A DNA stretch of 64,000 nucleotides, from positions 33,850,165 to 33,914,164 of the forward strand of contig OX424564.1 of the NCBI GenBank assembly GCA_949152475.1. The letters are read 5' to 3'. Below, in pieces: positions 21,420 to 33,140 of the stretch. How positions within the stretch are numbered: the first letter of the stretch is position 1; every line of letters starts with the position of its first letter. The notes under the pieces were generated by a model, which saw only the letters and a program-made list of their open reading frames with translations, was not told the origin of the DNA and made no database searches. Both the position numbers and the translations under genes were made by a program. The DNA is from Terebella lapidaria (lineage: Eukaryota; Annelida; Polychaeta; Terebellida; Terebellidae).

Positions 21420-21925
21420 AATTCTGGTCAAAAGCGTCTAGACCGAAAGCCCTCCGAGTCATAAGCCTCTAGGTCCAAAGCCCTCCTGGTCAATGGCCTC
21501 TAGACCGAAAGCCCTCCTTTTCAAAAGCCACTAGGTACAAATCCTTCCTGATCAAAAGCCTCTAGGCCTAAAGAATTCCTACTCAAAAGTCTCTAGGCCC
21601 AAAGCCCTCCTGGTCAAAATCCTCTAGACCGGAAGCGCTCTTGGTCAAAAGCTTCTTGTCCCAAATCCCTCCTGGACAAAAAGCATCTACGTCCAATACC
21701 TTCCTGGTCAAAGGCCTCTACACTGAAAGCCCTGTTCGTCAAAAGCCTGTAGTCCTAAACCCCTTCTGATCAAAAGCCTCTAGGATCAAAGCCTTCCTGG
21801 TCAAAATCCTCTGGACCGAAAGCCCTCCTGGTCAAAAGCCTCTAGGTACGAAGCAGTCCTGGTCAAAAGCCTCTATGCTCAAAGCCCTCTCAGTCAATAG
21901 CTTCTAGACCCAAAGGGTCCCCCGG
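21420..21925 (+). repeat. Minisatellite, ~31-bp unit, about 16 copies
   Basis: The consensus is GGTCAAAAGCCTCTAGGCC followed by AAAGCCCTCCT. Units are diverged from each other (~80%), so the array is not recently homogenised. Confidence 0.85.
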
Positions 21926-21929
21926 CAAA

Positions 21930-23230
21930 TGCCCCTCTCTGTGATTTATACAAACCCAACCTCTATCTACAGCCGCTTTGTATGCACAGTCCGATTTACA
22001 TACTTCAGGTCAGATATGACCTTCGGGTTTACCAGTCAAGGTCATCTCACGTCAAACTCAAGACCACAAAAATATAAGCAACAATAAATTTTCCATTTTA
22101 CACACCCAAAAATTTTTACAGAAAAAAAACCCACTGAAGTTATATACAATCTTATATCCATCCATACTTTTCCTTGGGTTTTCTTTACTAAGAAAATTCG
22201 AGAAGACAAAGGCCTCAGAAGCCATTCTCAGAGATTAGGTCACAAAATCACAATGCAATGAAGTAGCAAATATTTAACAAGTGTTACAAAATCGGGATTC
22301 TTCAGGGTCCGATCTGCCCTTTTACTAGCGTATAGTGTTCGTAGCGTTGTGCTTGAAATATCACAAACCAGTCCGAATTCGATTAATCCAAGTTTATTGG
22401 GATGATAAGTCCGATGGCACGATCACGGCCTCATACACACTTCCCGAAATAGTCCGATTAATAGTCCGACACGTGGAATGATATATCACAGATATTTCTC
22501 TATAAATCTACACACAATTTCTTCAGTATATTAGAGTTACATATGTTCCCTCCAAAATCTCTCTACTCGACTCCGAAAAGCGCGAGGACTTTTTCATGGG
22601 TGTCTGGTTTTTCCCGCGTCGTGGAACAGGAGCTCATGTGATTTGCTGAATGTGAGGTAATGTCTGTGTGGGCGTGGTTAGGTGTCTGGAAATGTTGTGA
22701 TTGGTGGTGTATTCTACATGACGTCATTTATGGAGCTGTTTACATGTCTTGGACGGTGTGCGTCGGTTCTCGTGAGTACGAAGTCATGTGATGAATCTGT
22801 GCCGTGTATCTCGAGTGGGATAAAGTGTAAGGGAGGGTTTCGGGCCGCTAACTGTCATAAATATTCTACACAAGGGATTTACTTACCATGGTCCTTTGTA
22901 TAATGTGTCACTAAAGTCACAGGTTGCCAATGATAACACTGGACAAGAATTATGGGCAATAATCGTCCTAATACACATAGGCAAGCTCCATCCAAGTGAA
23001 AATCGGCGACAGAGACAATACATGTAGTTTAGTTATTGCGAAACGAGTTCACAATATCAGTTGTTTTATTGAGGTTATCTGGTTGAAAGGCTTGGTAGTT
23101 CATCTGATACCTGTTTGATTTGCATAGCAATTGTAGACAGCAGTTCTGTGCACATGTGAAAGTCCAGATATCAGACTTACATACAGTTCGCAACGTAGAT
23201 CTGTGGTGATCTGTGGTGATCATCAGCTTG
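21930..23230. other. Gene-free stretch
   Basis: No supported gene. The region has ordinary composition with scattered short frames; 22,682-22,903 has no recognisable domain. Confidence 0.4.
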
Positions 23231-23800
23231 AGATGTTTCGGAATGCAGGCGAACAACTCGTCTAGAGGAAGCACTCGTGTTTGTAGTTATATATTCCAGA
23301 TGATCACTCATCCATCGACAAAAAAATGGAATTGTGACAAAATTGTGATTGATGTATTATATCCAGTGAGTTTTTTTAGGTTACCGAACCTTTGGTCCAG
23401 TAACCTATTGGTGTGGCGTTGCGTCCGTCGTCGTCGTCCGTCGTCTGTCTACAACTTTATCTTTAAAGTTTCCGATCAAATCTCTGAAATTTTGCACAAA
23501 ATGCCTAAAAATATTTCGAGGCGGTATTTTTTAGATTTTTATTTTCGCAACTATTCAAAAATGGCCGCCATTTTTTACGGAAAACGGCCAATTTTGGAAT
23601 CTGATGGCCGTTTTCTCAAAATCTGTTCAGTAACTTTTTTTCTTATTGATGCATAACACTCCTCATATATACCCCTGTGAGTTAAGCCCCTGTGCAGTTG
23701 CCCTTGAATCGCTCGAAGTGGGCCATTTTGGCCAAAACTTGGTCCAAAACTCATTCTCAAAGTATTAAAATAGCCATAACTTCGTTGAAAATAAACATAG
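23230..23800 (+). repeat. Dispersed repeat (GGTCCAGTAACC / GTCGTCGTCCGTCGTC type)
   Basis: 23,390-23,540 aligns with 51,915-52,070: both have a T run, TTACCGA, GGTCC..TAACC, TGGCGTTGCGTCC, GTCGTCGTCC and TTTATCTTTAAAGTTT. 23,270-23,375 aligns with 48,560-48,650. These are shared blocks of an unclassified dispersed repeat. Confidence 0.6.
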
Positions 23801-23934
23801 GAACACAAATAACGTGTCGAATCCTACTAAATCTAATTTGTTCTTTCATTTAAACAGATGTTGGATGAGATAGGATGCAGTATTGTCATTCAAATCCGTG
23901 AAAACTCAAAATTAAGACCCAAATTGAGCCTTAA

Positions 23935-24966
23935 AGGCGACGGACGGTGAAAAAATAATATTCAAGATTTTTTCCTTATATGATAGAGTCGTATGAGTTA
24001 TAAATGATAGCAACAATATTTTCAATGAATATGCATCCTGTTGCCCTGTGGGCGCTCTGTAGTGGAGACTCCCTTCAAGAAGCTTCCAGCGAATGATGTG
24101 ACGTCACGATAGGTAAACCTCTGACGTTTTGGTGGCAAACGGGCGCACGATCCTAGTCCGACATACAACATTCAAATGCAGATTGCGAAAATTCTGCCGC
24201 AGTAATCCCCAATTTTTTTTTCATTTTTTACATGTGTACAATCCACTGGACATGTATACTAAACTTTATGAGTTTTTACCGTATGGATTCTTTTCTGGGG
24301 CTGTTAATTCAATTTTAAATTAATAATATGGCGGATTTCGAAGGATAGCTAAACTCTTTCGAAAGTGTTTTGCAACAAATCCAACGCGGTGATCCCCAAT
24401 TTTTATTCAACGATTTCAATCTACACATATCACTTGATAATCAGACAAATTTTGAGGAAATTCTGATGAGCACATATTTACCTGTGGGTTATAACTCATC
24501 ACCCCTCTTGAAATATTTTCCGATTAGAGACCATGTTAGGGCATGGACTGTGCATATTTTTCAGGTTAACAATATATTTCACCATAACCATGATAACAGT
24601 GTCATCTATATACTCTCCTGAACATGGTGGCAAATTTTCATATCCTTCTGCCCAAAAATGGGTGTGTCGCAAATATTTTATGAACGCCATCTCATCGCAT
24701 GAAAATTCTTTGACCTCACCGCGGTGATCATAGCAGCCGCGGAAAACGTACAGGTATCTATACAGCGGGATGGAAAACGTAATGACCTATCGTGACGTCA
24801 CGATTCTTTTACCTGAAACACACGGCATGGCTGGGACACTGTGAATAGCATTTTGATCGTGCCAGACGCGCATTATATCGATGGAATTCGTACAAAATTT
24901 CGTAGCATATCATATGAACATAAGCAGTATATTTGTGCAAGAAAATTTTTTTACTGTCCGTCGTCT
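23935..24966. mobile_element. TTAA-flanked non-autonomous DNA element
   Basis: The left end AGGCGACGGACGGTGAAAAA and right end (reverse complement) AGACGACGGACAGTAAAAAA are ~21-bp inverted repeats, with TTAA directly outside at 23,931-23,934 and 24,967-24,970. A second inverted pair lies inside at ~24,090-24,120 and 24,780-24,812 (GTGACGTCACGATAGGT and its complement). No transposase was seen in ~1.03 kb. Ends of AG type with TTAA resemble those of the MITE at 164-432, though the sequences differ. Confidence 0.7.
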
Positions 24967-25000
24967 TTAATAATTGTTTGAACCATCTACTCTAATCTTG

Positions 25001-25116
25001 AGTGTATGTTTGTAAACACTTGACATGTATCAGAATATTCAACAGAAGTGGATGTAAGTGTGTATGTTTGTAAACACTTGACATGTATCAGAATATTCAA
25101 CAGAAGTGGATGTAAG
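25001..25116 (+). repeat. Direct duplication (~57 bp) at the array edge
   Basis: GTGTATGTTTGTAAACACTT through CAACAGAAGTGGATGTAAG is present twice in tandem immediately upstream of the 363-bp array. Confidence 0.8.
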
Positions 25117-26283
25117 TATCAATCTATTACCACCAATACAGTGAGATTTTAATGATGCCAATAACAACGAAAAATACAATATTTTGCAATAGAAACAAAG
25201 CCCGACCAAATAGTTTATCCAAAGACACATTGGCGTCATCAGGGGCAGACAGTGTGTTAAATGTAGTTGTTTCTACTGTACACCTGATGGAATTAGTATA
25301 CAACTGCCCAACAACCTATGAAAACAATTTAGAAATCCGAAACAAACCCAACGGAACAGATATATGACAAGTACATAAGTACCTAATCACAAGCCCGAAG
25401 GCTACTGAGTTGATTGTATCCTCGGGGACAGATTTAACGTCCGCCAGCAGTGACACCGACTCAGTGGTATGAATGTAAGTATCAATCTATAACCACCAAT
25501 ACAGTGAGATTTTAATGATGCCAATAACAACGAAAAATACATAATTTTGCAATAGAAACAAAGCCCGACCAAATAGTTTATCCAAAGACACACTGGCGTC
25601 ATCAGGGGCAGACAGTGTGTTAAATGTAGTTGTTTCTACTGTACACCTGATGGAATTAGTATACAACTGCCCAACAACCTAAGAAAACAATTTGGAAATC
25701 CGAAACAAACCCAATGGAACAGATATATGACAAGTACATAAGTACCTAATCACAAGCCCGAAGGCTACTGAGTTGATGGTATCCTCGTGGACAGATTTAA
25801 CGTCCGCCAGCAGTGACACCGACTCAGTGGTATGAATGTAAGTATCAATCTATTACCACCAATACAGTGAGATTTTAATGATGGCAATAAAAACGAAGAA
25901 TACAATATTTTGCAATAGAAACAAAGCCCGACCAAATAGTTTATCCAAAGACACACTGGCGTCATCAGGGGCAGACAGTGTGTTAAATGTAGTTGTTTCT
26001 ACTGTACACCTGATGGAATTAGTATACAACTGCCCAACAACCTATGAAAACAATTTAGAAATCTGAAACAAACCCAATGGAACATATATATGACAAGTAC
26101 ATAAGTACCTAATCACAAGCCCGAAGGCTACTGAGTTGATGGTATCCTCGGGGACAGATTTAACGTCCGCCAGCAGTGACACCGAATCAGTGGTATGAAT
26201 GTAAGTATCAATCTATTACCACCAATACAGTGAGATTTTAATGATGCCAATAACAACGAAAAATACAATATTTTGCACAATAT
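25110..26283 (-). repeat. 363-bp tandem array, three full units plus a partial, with hammerhead-like cores
   Basis: ATGTAAGTATC starts at 25,110, 25,473, 25,836 and 26,199, an exact 363-bp period. Unit identity is ~97% by eye, and the last unit breaks off near 26,283. Each full unit carries on the minus strand a 47-nt core at 25,200-25,246, 25,563-25,609 and 25,926-25,972: GCCC, CTGATGA, ~27 nt with TAAAC, GTC, GGGC. In a hammerhead, CTGATGA is box 1, GAAA box 2 and GTC the cleavage triplet; GCCC/GGGC would form stem I. Box 2 is non-canonical (TAAAC instead of GAAAC) and stem II is weak (CCAG/TTGG with adjacent mismatches). Short tandem units with hammerheads are known as retrozymes and as Penelope pseudo-LTR parts in animals; assigning this unit there is inference. 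Confidence 0.65.
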
Positions 26284-26329
26284 ACAATATTATTCCCGAA
26301 GTGTTGTACATTGTTAAGAAAATAGATTG

Positions 26330-26830
26330 CTATTTATGGAGTGAACAAATAATATGTATCAAAAGTCTCAGTGTATCATTTGCAAAGGGGTGAACAAGGT
26401 AATGAAAACAGAATACCATCCGAGGAGTGAACAATGGTATGTATAAATATTGTCAACAGAAGAAGTCCATAATAATGTGCTAGGTGGTGAAACAGAATAC
26501 TACACATGGAGTGAACAATGGTAAGTATCAAAATTGTCAACAGAATCTGAAGTGGATTATTTCCAAAGGGAAGTACAAGGTTGTGAAACAGAATACCACA
26601 CATGGAGTGAACAATGGTATGTATCAAAATTGTCCACAGAAGTGGATTATCTCCAAAGGGATGTGCAAGGTTGTGAAACAGAATACCACACATGGAGTTA
26701 ACAATAGTATGTATCAAAATTGTCAGCAGAAGTGGATTATTTCCAAAGGGAAGTACAAGGTTATGAAAACAGAATGGACGTACTATCCAAGGAGTGAACA
26801 ATGGTATGTATCAAAATTGTCAACAACAAA
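26330..26830 (+). repeat. Minisatellite, ~90-bp unit, about five copies
   Basis: GTGAACAATGGTA-type starts occur at 26,427, 26,511, 26,607, 26,697 and 26,793 (spacing 84-96 bp). The array abuts the 3' end of the minus-strand gene that follows. Long frames on both strands here are due to the repeat period. Confidence 0.8.
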
Positions 26831-26879
26831 AAAAAACTTTCCAAACGACTGTCACTTGCCATTGTTTATGTGGAGTCCT

Positions 26880-29800
26880 GTTTCACCATCATCAATTACA
26901 TTTTCCATCCCATTTTCTTCAAGCTCCACTGGCGGGCCATTCAAACAGGTAATGCCTTTGCATTGGCCACAAGCTGGAGTGAAGTGGAGCCCATTTTTGC
27001 GGCATGTACATGCTCGTGTGTCCACCACAATTGCATCACATTATTTTTAGCAGTTGATCTGGTGCTGATGGCTGAGATATTTTGATGGGATATAAGACAG
27101 AAGGAGTCGCAGTTCAACGCCACTCTTCTGCTGGCAGCTCATTACCACACCATGCCTGCACCTGATGGTATGCACGATGACTATAGAAATGGCTGCATTA
27201 GATGTTGGTGGAAGTTTCTCTGGTGATACGTATTGTGAAGCTGTAGCAACTTTCTGCTGAAACTTCTCCACTCTTGCTGAGTCAGGGCTCTGAGATGTTG
27301 TGCAACCATAGATGATCAAAAATGCATCTTCGCAAGCTTTTTCTATCTCCACTTTAGATGACAGCGGAGACATGAAGATTGAGCCACAACGCTCCAGTTT
27401 TACATACTTCTTGAGTACTGACACCTTGTCAACTCATAAGGTCTAGACGTGGTGTCACACCCACTGGAGGCCTGCAGAAAGAGTAGGGCTTCGGAAAGTA
27501 ATGGATCGAGACCCTTTGCCAGATCGATGACAGAAATTCTTTGTTTGGATGTCACCATGTACAGATCTTTGTCAGCCATATTTATGTGATGTGTTTGTAG
27601 TTGGAGCACATAAGAATCTTCTGCAACGACAACTGTTGGCTTCTCTTTGGCATGATTACATGCTGACATGCATATCTTATAGTCGGCATCACCTTCACCA
27701 TGTTCAACGGCAATATCTGCTCTTGCCATATGCTCTGCCAGTAGATTGATGAAAGCCTGCTTGTTGGCTTGATTGGCGAGAAAGCTCTTCTTGGTCATGG
27801 TTACATGCATTTAGGGTAAAACCGACACTTCAGCACCCATATCATTCCCCATCCTGCGACGATGGGCTTCATCTTTGGTGCTTGATCCATTATAGCCATC
27901 AAACACAACCAAAGCATGATGGTACGATTGCTTGATGCATCGGACGTACATTTCACAGATCTCTGAGTAGCTTGCATTTTTTTGGCCACGAGAACTTGTG
28001 GAGCAGATTACCGCCATCAATGATGTATTGCATACTCGTGGCACAGGATGTCACGACCCTGCTTTCTGGAACAAGTTTGAGGAGATGGTGAACGATTTCT
28101 GATTTATCCCCGATCCCATGAACACATGATTGTGAAAGAGTGATGGTGGGAAAGAGCACATCTCATGTCGGAAGAGTTCTGGAAGTGGAATGTCACCATT
28201 GGAACCCATGAGAAGGGGACGCTGATATACACGCTGTGAATCCTTTTCAATGTGGTCACCAGAAGACGTTTTTACATGAATAGCCAATGCCAGGGTTTAA
28301 CTTGATTCTTCTGAGAAAACTTGTTTTCTTCAACACTTTGTCTGGCCATGGAATTAACAATCTGCTTTCCAATACTTTGGGCCTGATCTGCATTCACGGA
28401 TCATTTGCAACCAAACCAGTTCTCTCCTTCATTGAATTCTCGAATACACCACGCTCTAGGAATACTTGTAGAATCTTCTGGATATCATTCATGTCACGAC
28501 GTATCCGGGTTGGTGCTAACTCACGATGCCCATAAGGTGTTTCTACAGATAAACGAGCTATTGCGAAAATGGACTGGCTTATGCTGGCACACATCGGTCT
28601 TGAAAGCAGGAAGAGGAGTCGAGTGCTGTCACTGAATCTGCGTCCTTGGGTCAGTCCCCCAGTTGACTTGATGCTGGCCATCAGAACTTGCTCTATGAAA
28701 AGGTCTGTGAAAATTCCTGACCACGCATCGTCACTTCTTCTGACCGGGAAGAGGTCATTCATGAATGCCCTACGTACATCTGGATGGGTTTGTTCTAGAT
28801 CAAGCATACGTGGAATGAACAACGCCAAAGACTTTGTGTAGTTGTTCTTGTTGCAAGACAAGGGTGCATCTCACGCAAAGACTGCAAATACAGAGGCCAG
28901 CAACCCCAACGAGCAGAACGAATGAAAGATCTCAGAATGCGCACCATATCTTGATATTGTAGCCACAATCTTGCAGTACCATAGCTTTGCATTGATGCAC
29001 GCCAGTCTTCTAGAGCAGTATGGATGGTGCCTATTGCATCACTTTGTAGGGCTTCACCCATTGTCATGTTTCCACTGTGCACATCTTGTTTAAGCTGAGA
29101 AATATCAGACAGCAGATCTGCATGTGGATTTTCTTCAGTCTGAGACTGTGGTGATATTCCAGGCAGGACACATTCAGCCTGTTACCAGGAAATACCAGAC
29201 TGCCTGTTTGTGTCAGACCCAATTCGAAAGGATTCTCCTGGAGTGCATTCCATCGACTCGGTGAGTCTCTGACTTCGATTGGAGGTGCCAGGCTTGCTTT
29301 TAAAGTGTCCAGTCTGTACCATACTATCAGATGTTCAAGAGGTTCTCGGTTGATCAGATTCATTGGTCTTGCTTGACTCGTCTGGTGTTGATGGTTGATT
29401 TTCACCACTTGTCAAAAGGAAAGGTGTTGACCTAGAGGAGTTGGTACCCTTCAAATCCGGAATAGGCAGGTTAATGGCTCAACATCTTGTCAACCGAACC
29501 CTCAGCATAGACCTGCGCTAGCATTTCCTTCAAACCAGATCATCCCATGATAACTCCAATGGCTCCGGGCATGCTCATCTCTGTGAGGAATCCGCCAAGT
29601 AACAGAACGATCTTTCGCAAACGACTTGTTGTGGGTTGATCTTTGATAACCATCAGAGCGATCCAGTACAGTTGCTGATCAAAGGTGATGATTGGAGTGC
29701 AATTGTGCTTTTCTGCTAGGTCGCTCATGTACTCCAGCGTTGATCGAACACATGTGGGGCTGCTTGGTGACATGTCAATCATTGGCAAGAAGAGTTAGTT

Positions 29801-31518
29801 GTGTACTCTTTCCTGGATTATTCAGTTTCTTATGAAGTGACTGCATGTATCCAGACCACAAAGGTCGAGGTTGAGAGAGATGCATCGATACTTGTCACAT
29901 TATGTCTAACTTGAGGTTCTGCATGTCTTGGCGGTATGGACGAATAGTTGCATATTTGATACTATTCAAAGCTGACTTTGGGTCTCTTTGCAATACAATT
30001 GTATGTTTGGCAACATTTTTGATCTCATCAAACGACACCTGATTTCTGGGAATTGGTTTGGAATTCGAACGAGCTGGTGTAATAGCTCCCATCTGACCCA
30101 TCATGTGAATGACATTTTCACCATCCAATGTCTTTGAATTGTGATCAACATTGTCGGCAATGAAGTGCAGCAAAGCATCAGCAGTGAGGTCGTCAACTTC
30201 TACTCCTTGGGTGAGAGCAGCGTTTTTCTTGTAGAGTGTTGATTCTGAATATGAAGCGCCAAAACCTAAGCTGAACAGCAATTCGATCAAATCACGATGT
30301 ACATATTCTGGTCCAAGGTTACAGAAAGACCTACTTGCAGAGGACAAAGAAATGTTTTTGGACAAGTGGAGCTCATGATTGCTTGGCCAATGGATGCACA
30401 ACGGAGGTCAGCTCGTTTGCTCTTGATGATTGTCTGTAACAGTAGAGACAAGGCAGGGGTCAAAGTAGAGAGATTTTCTTGAAGTGGTTTCATCTTCGAG
30501 GCATCACGGTACACGTTGTTGTGTTTTTCTGTATTCTCCATCTCACTCCTGATATAGGTACCCACAGCTTTGATCATTGAATCCATCTCCTCGGAGTCGT
30601 CCTTGAATTTTGAGTGTGCATCTTGAATCAGCTGCTTCACATTGGATGTTAGTGTGACAATCAGTGGTTGTTGTTTAGACGAAGAAGTTGATACCCTACT
30701 CACATAATGTGAATACAGCTGCCTCTGCAAGGACTTCTTGGAATGAACCTCCCCACTGGTTGCATGGCTCTCCATTACTTCATAAAGTTCATCGAGAGTG
30801 ATAGTTTCATCATCATTGTTTTCAAGGTATTCTACAACCTGCATGAAAGATGACTTTTTCACTTCATCAATGGTGCCCGAAGGTCGACCTCGTTTCACAG
30901 GCGGAGCTACTTCCTTGTTTGTTTGTAACATGCCAAGGGTAAGATTTCGTGGGGACATGAAGTATCGCAAACATTTTCGTTGATAAACTGCCTCTTCTGC
31001 TGGTAAATCATTACTGCATGTGAGCCGACGTTCCACAGCTTCAGCTCAGTCGTCTGGATGAGTTTTGCGACGTTCGTTACATCTCCGCAAAATGGTCTCT
31101 GACAGACTGAGGAGCATAGCATGACTGAATTCATAATCAACAATGTTGTGATATTTTCTGGCCTTCTCTTGATCAACATGCACCCCACAGAGATAACAAT
31201 CAGTGTGAAATGAAAATTGTGTAGTGTCGGATCGCAGTTTGTGTGAGGTAGAATCTATTTCCTCGACATGCTGGCGTTTAGCAACTTGCTCATATCGTCT
31301 GGTTTTGGTGTGACTTTTGCGACATGATTTGTGCACCTATTGCTTACCATTTTCATACTGATAAAATGGGATGGGATTTGACGGGTATAGTTCATTGTGA
31401 GTGAATTCATTATGGAGGCGAGGCCTTTCTGCCCAATGCAGGAATAGTCATCGTTCTTGAATAAAATGGATTCTCTACAGATTAAACACACCACATCTGT
31501 GTTGGGGGAGTGCATCAC
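26880..31518 (-). pseudogene. Decayed gene of a large invertebrate family: Cys/His N-terminus, PIN/FEN-like acidic region, Cys-rich C-terminus
   Basis: Read from 31,518 down, the minus strand gives blocks in a fixed order. They are CLICRESILF, VHKSCRKSH-like and CYLCGVHVDQEKAR (31,500-31,150); DLPAEEAVYQRKCLRYF (30,990); SKNISLSSASRSF and DLIELLFSLGFGASYSESTL (30,380-30,230); ITFDQQLYWIALMV and LLGGFLTEMSMPGAIGVIMG (29,700-29,540); VRRSDDAWSGIFTDLFIEQV and STGGLTQGRRFSDSTRLLFL (28,740-28,600); GEGDADYKICMSA, VVVAEDSYVLQLQT and FLQASSGCDTTSR (27,700-27,440); then ACTCRKNGLHFTPACGQCKG (~26,950). I recognise this order from many near-identical uncharacterised proteins in cnidarians, molluscs and arthropods. 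The GEGDAD/VVVAED/GCDT acidic blocks resemble PIN/FEN-type nucleases and the Cys-rich end resembles a CXC-like zinc module. Frame changes recur, with the coding homology moving between frames at several points, so this copy is inactive. No introns or terminal inverted repeats were identified. Function is unknown. Confidence 0.65.
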
Positions 31519-31729
31519 CTCATCACGCTCTTAGATCTGGAATCAGAAGAAAGGTACATTAGGAAATGGGTTACAAACTCACAATCTTCAATCGTCCTTG
31601 ACAACATGGTGTGAGAGTCTCACATTATGTTCAGGGATCAATGACGCATAACTTTGAAAATCATTTTCCGTTGATATTTCACAAAATTGACAATGATTTG
31701 GAGATTTAGGCATGAACGCCACCTAATAC

Positions 31730-33140
31730 GTTGTTGAAATTATGCCCAGATGATAGAGCGTCTGGCCCAAGTATCATATCCTGCGCCTTCCTCTATATTC
31801 AATAAGGATTAAAAAGGTGCGAAACGTATTAAATGGTATGTTTTCAGTGGACGAGTAGTATCAAGGAGCAGTATACGGTACTTGGGCCGAGCGTCTCACG
31901 CGTATGACATTGAATTTGGCCTTTGACCTTATTTTCAAGGTCAAACCACAAATTGGCTAATATCTCGCTTATTATCGACTTTACAGCTTAAGAATCAATT
32001 GTGGACACACAAGAAATGATATATGCTTCATGTGAGTTTGAATTTGACCAGTGACCTTATTTCTAAGGTAAACGGGATAAAATGGCTAAAACCTAAAATA
32101 TAAAGCATATATTGTCCGGTAACCTGCCTTAGCCTTTGGGCTAATTTTTTCTGTCTAGGGTAGGCCCGACGGGATCAACATATTGTATACACTAGCGACA
32201 TGCACCATTTATATTACCTAATTCCACATCCCTTAAAATAAACACTCTCAACTGATGGTCATATGAATGAATTTGTCATTCAACATATGCTATGTAACTG
32301 GTGAGCGTTATGAATAGACATTCAGACACATCATATCACACTAACAAATATTGTTGGGAATCCAGAGTCGTTAGTGACTGCTACTTTGCTTGATACAACA
32401 GTCTGATTGTTCTAGCTATTGCAGACACAGACGTACACAAAAACCGCACAAAATCATTGTCAGTCTTTCCACGAACAATGGTCAATCTTGGTTCATGTAT
32501 GTATCAATATGATGCCATAAATACTGCCGAACTGTTGTATGTGTTTCTGTATCCACAGCCACTTGATATCGTTGAATGTAATTTTCAGATGCAAGAATGC
32601 ATTGGAAACTAATATTCCACAATAATGAGTATAAATTACTCAATTATACCACGATGGCTGATAGGTATCACCATTATCACATCAGCCATAAGAACATCTT
32701 GTCGAACATTGAGGAAGTTTACTACAACAAACACGGAGCCCAGTTTATGGACCCCTGTTGTTCTGCCCAGGTGTAAATGATTAGGTACCTGGCCTATAAT
32801 TGCACAAGCATCTGAAATACCACCAGCTCTACACAAGGTCACGGACCAAGGACAGTTTATATTTCCACGCGCAAACATTCTGTGACCATCACATAATCCG
32901 CTGGGCTCTGCTTGAGCTCTGCTTGTCACATCCTATCCCAGTCGGCATCAGTCAGCGTGGTTTTGGAACCTGAAAGTAAACAGCTAGAGTTCCATATGAA
33001 TGGAAAGATCAAAAGCATGAAAGAATGAATGTGTGTCAAATGTCATAATGATGCAATTATCATATCTACCAACTACAAGCATATCACATGCTGTCATATT
33101 GGTCCACATCCAAAATGGTTCAACATAATGTAACGACCAA
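31730..33140. repeat. DRF repeat copy D, first part
   Basis: 31,740-31,900 matches 50,700-50,840 and, inverted, 62,370-62,480 (shared GGATTAAAAA, GTGGACGAGTA-like and TACTTGGGCCG segments). 32,330-33,140 matches 48,770-49,590 for ~800 bp, including GATGCCGACTGGGATAGG and its flanks on the minus strand. On the minus strand of copy D this block follows a good acceptor-like sequence (GTTTACTTTCAG at ~32,985) and opens into a 97-codon frame (32,636-32,929). The copy at 49 kb is decayed in both frames. Confidence 0.5.

Noticed and set aside
25039-25965. Repeated 66-aa frames MTP.CLWINYLVGLCFYCKI in the 363-bp array
   Set aside because: Present only because the units are copies of each other. The frame spans the hammerhead-like core, and more distant copies do not keep it.
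26376-26801. 141-aa minus frame with periodic HNLVLPFGNNPLL motifs
   Set aside because: Entirely within the ~90-bp minisatellite; the period in the peptide is the repeat period.
32636-32929. Confident host gene on the minus strand (97 aa)
   Set aside because: It has an acceptor-like sequence upstream, but the homologous stretch at 49 kb is open on the opposite strand, so the coding strand cannot be decided; kept only as part of DRF.
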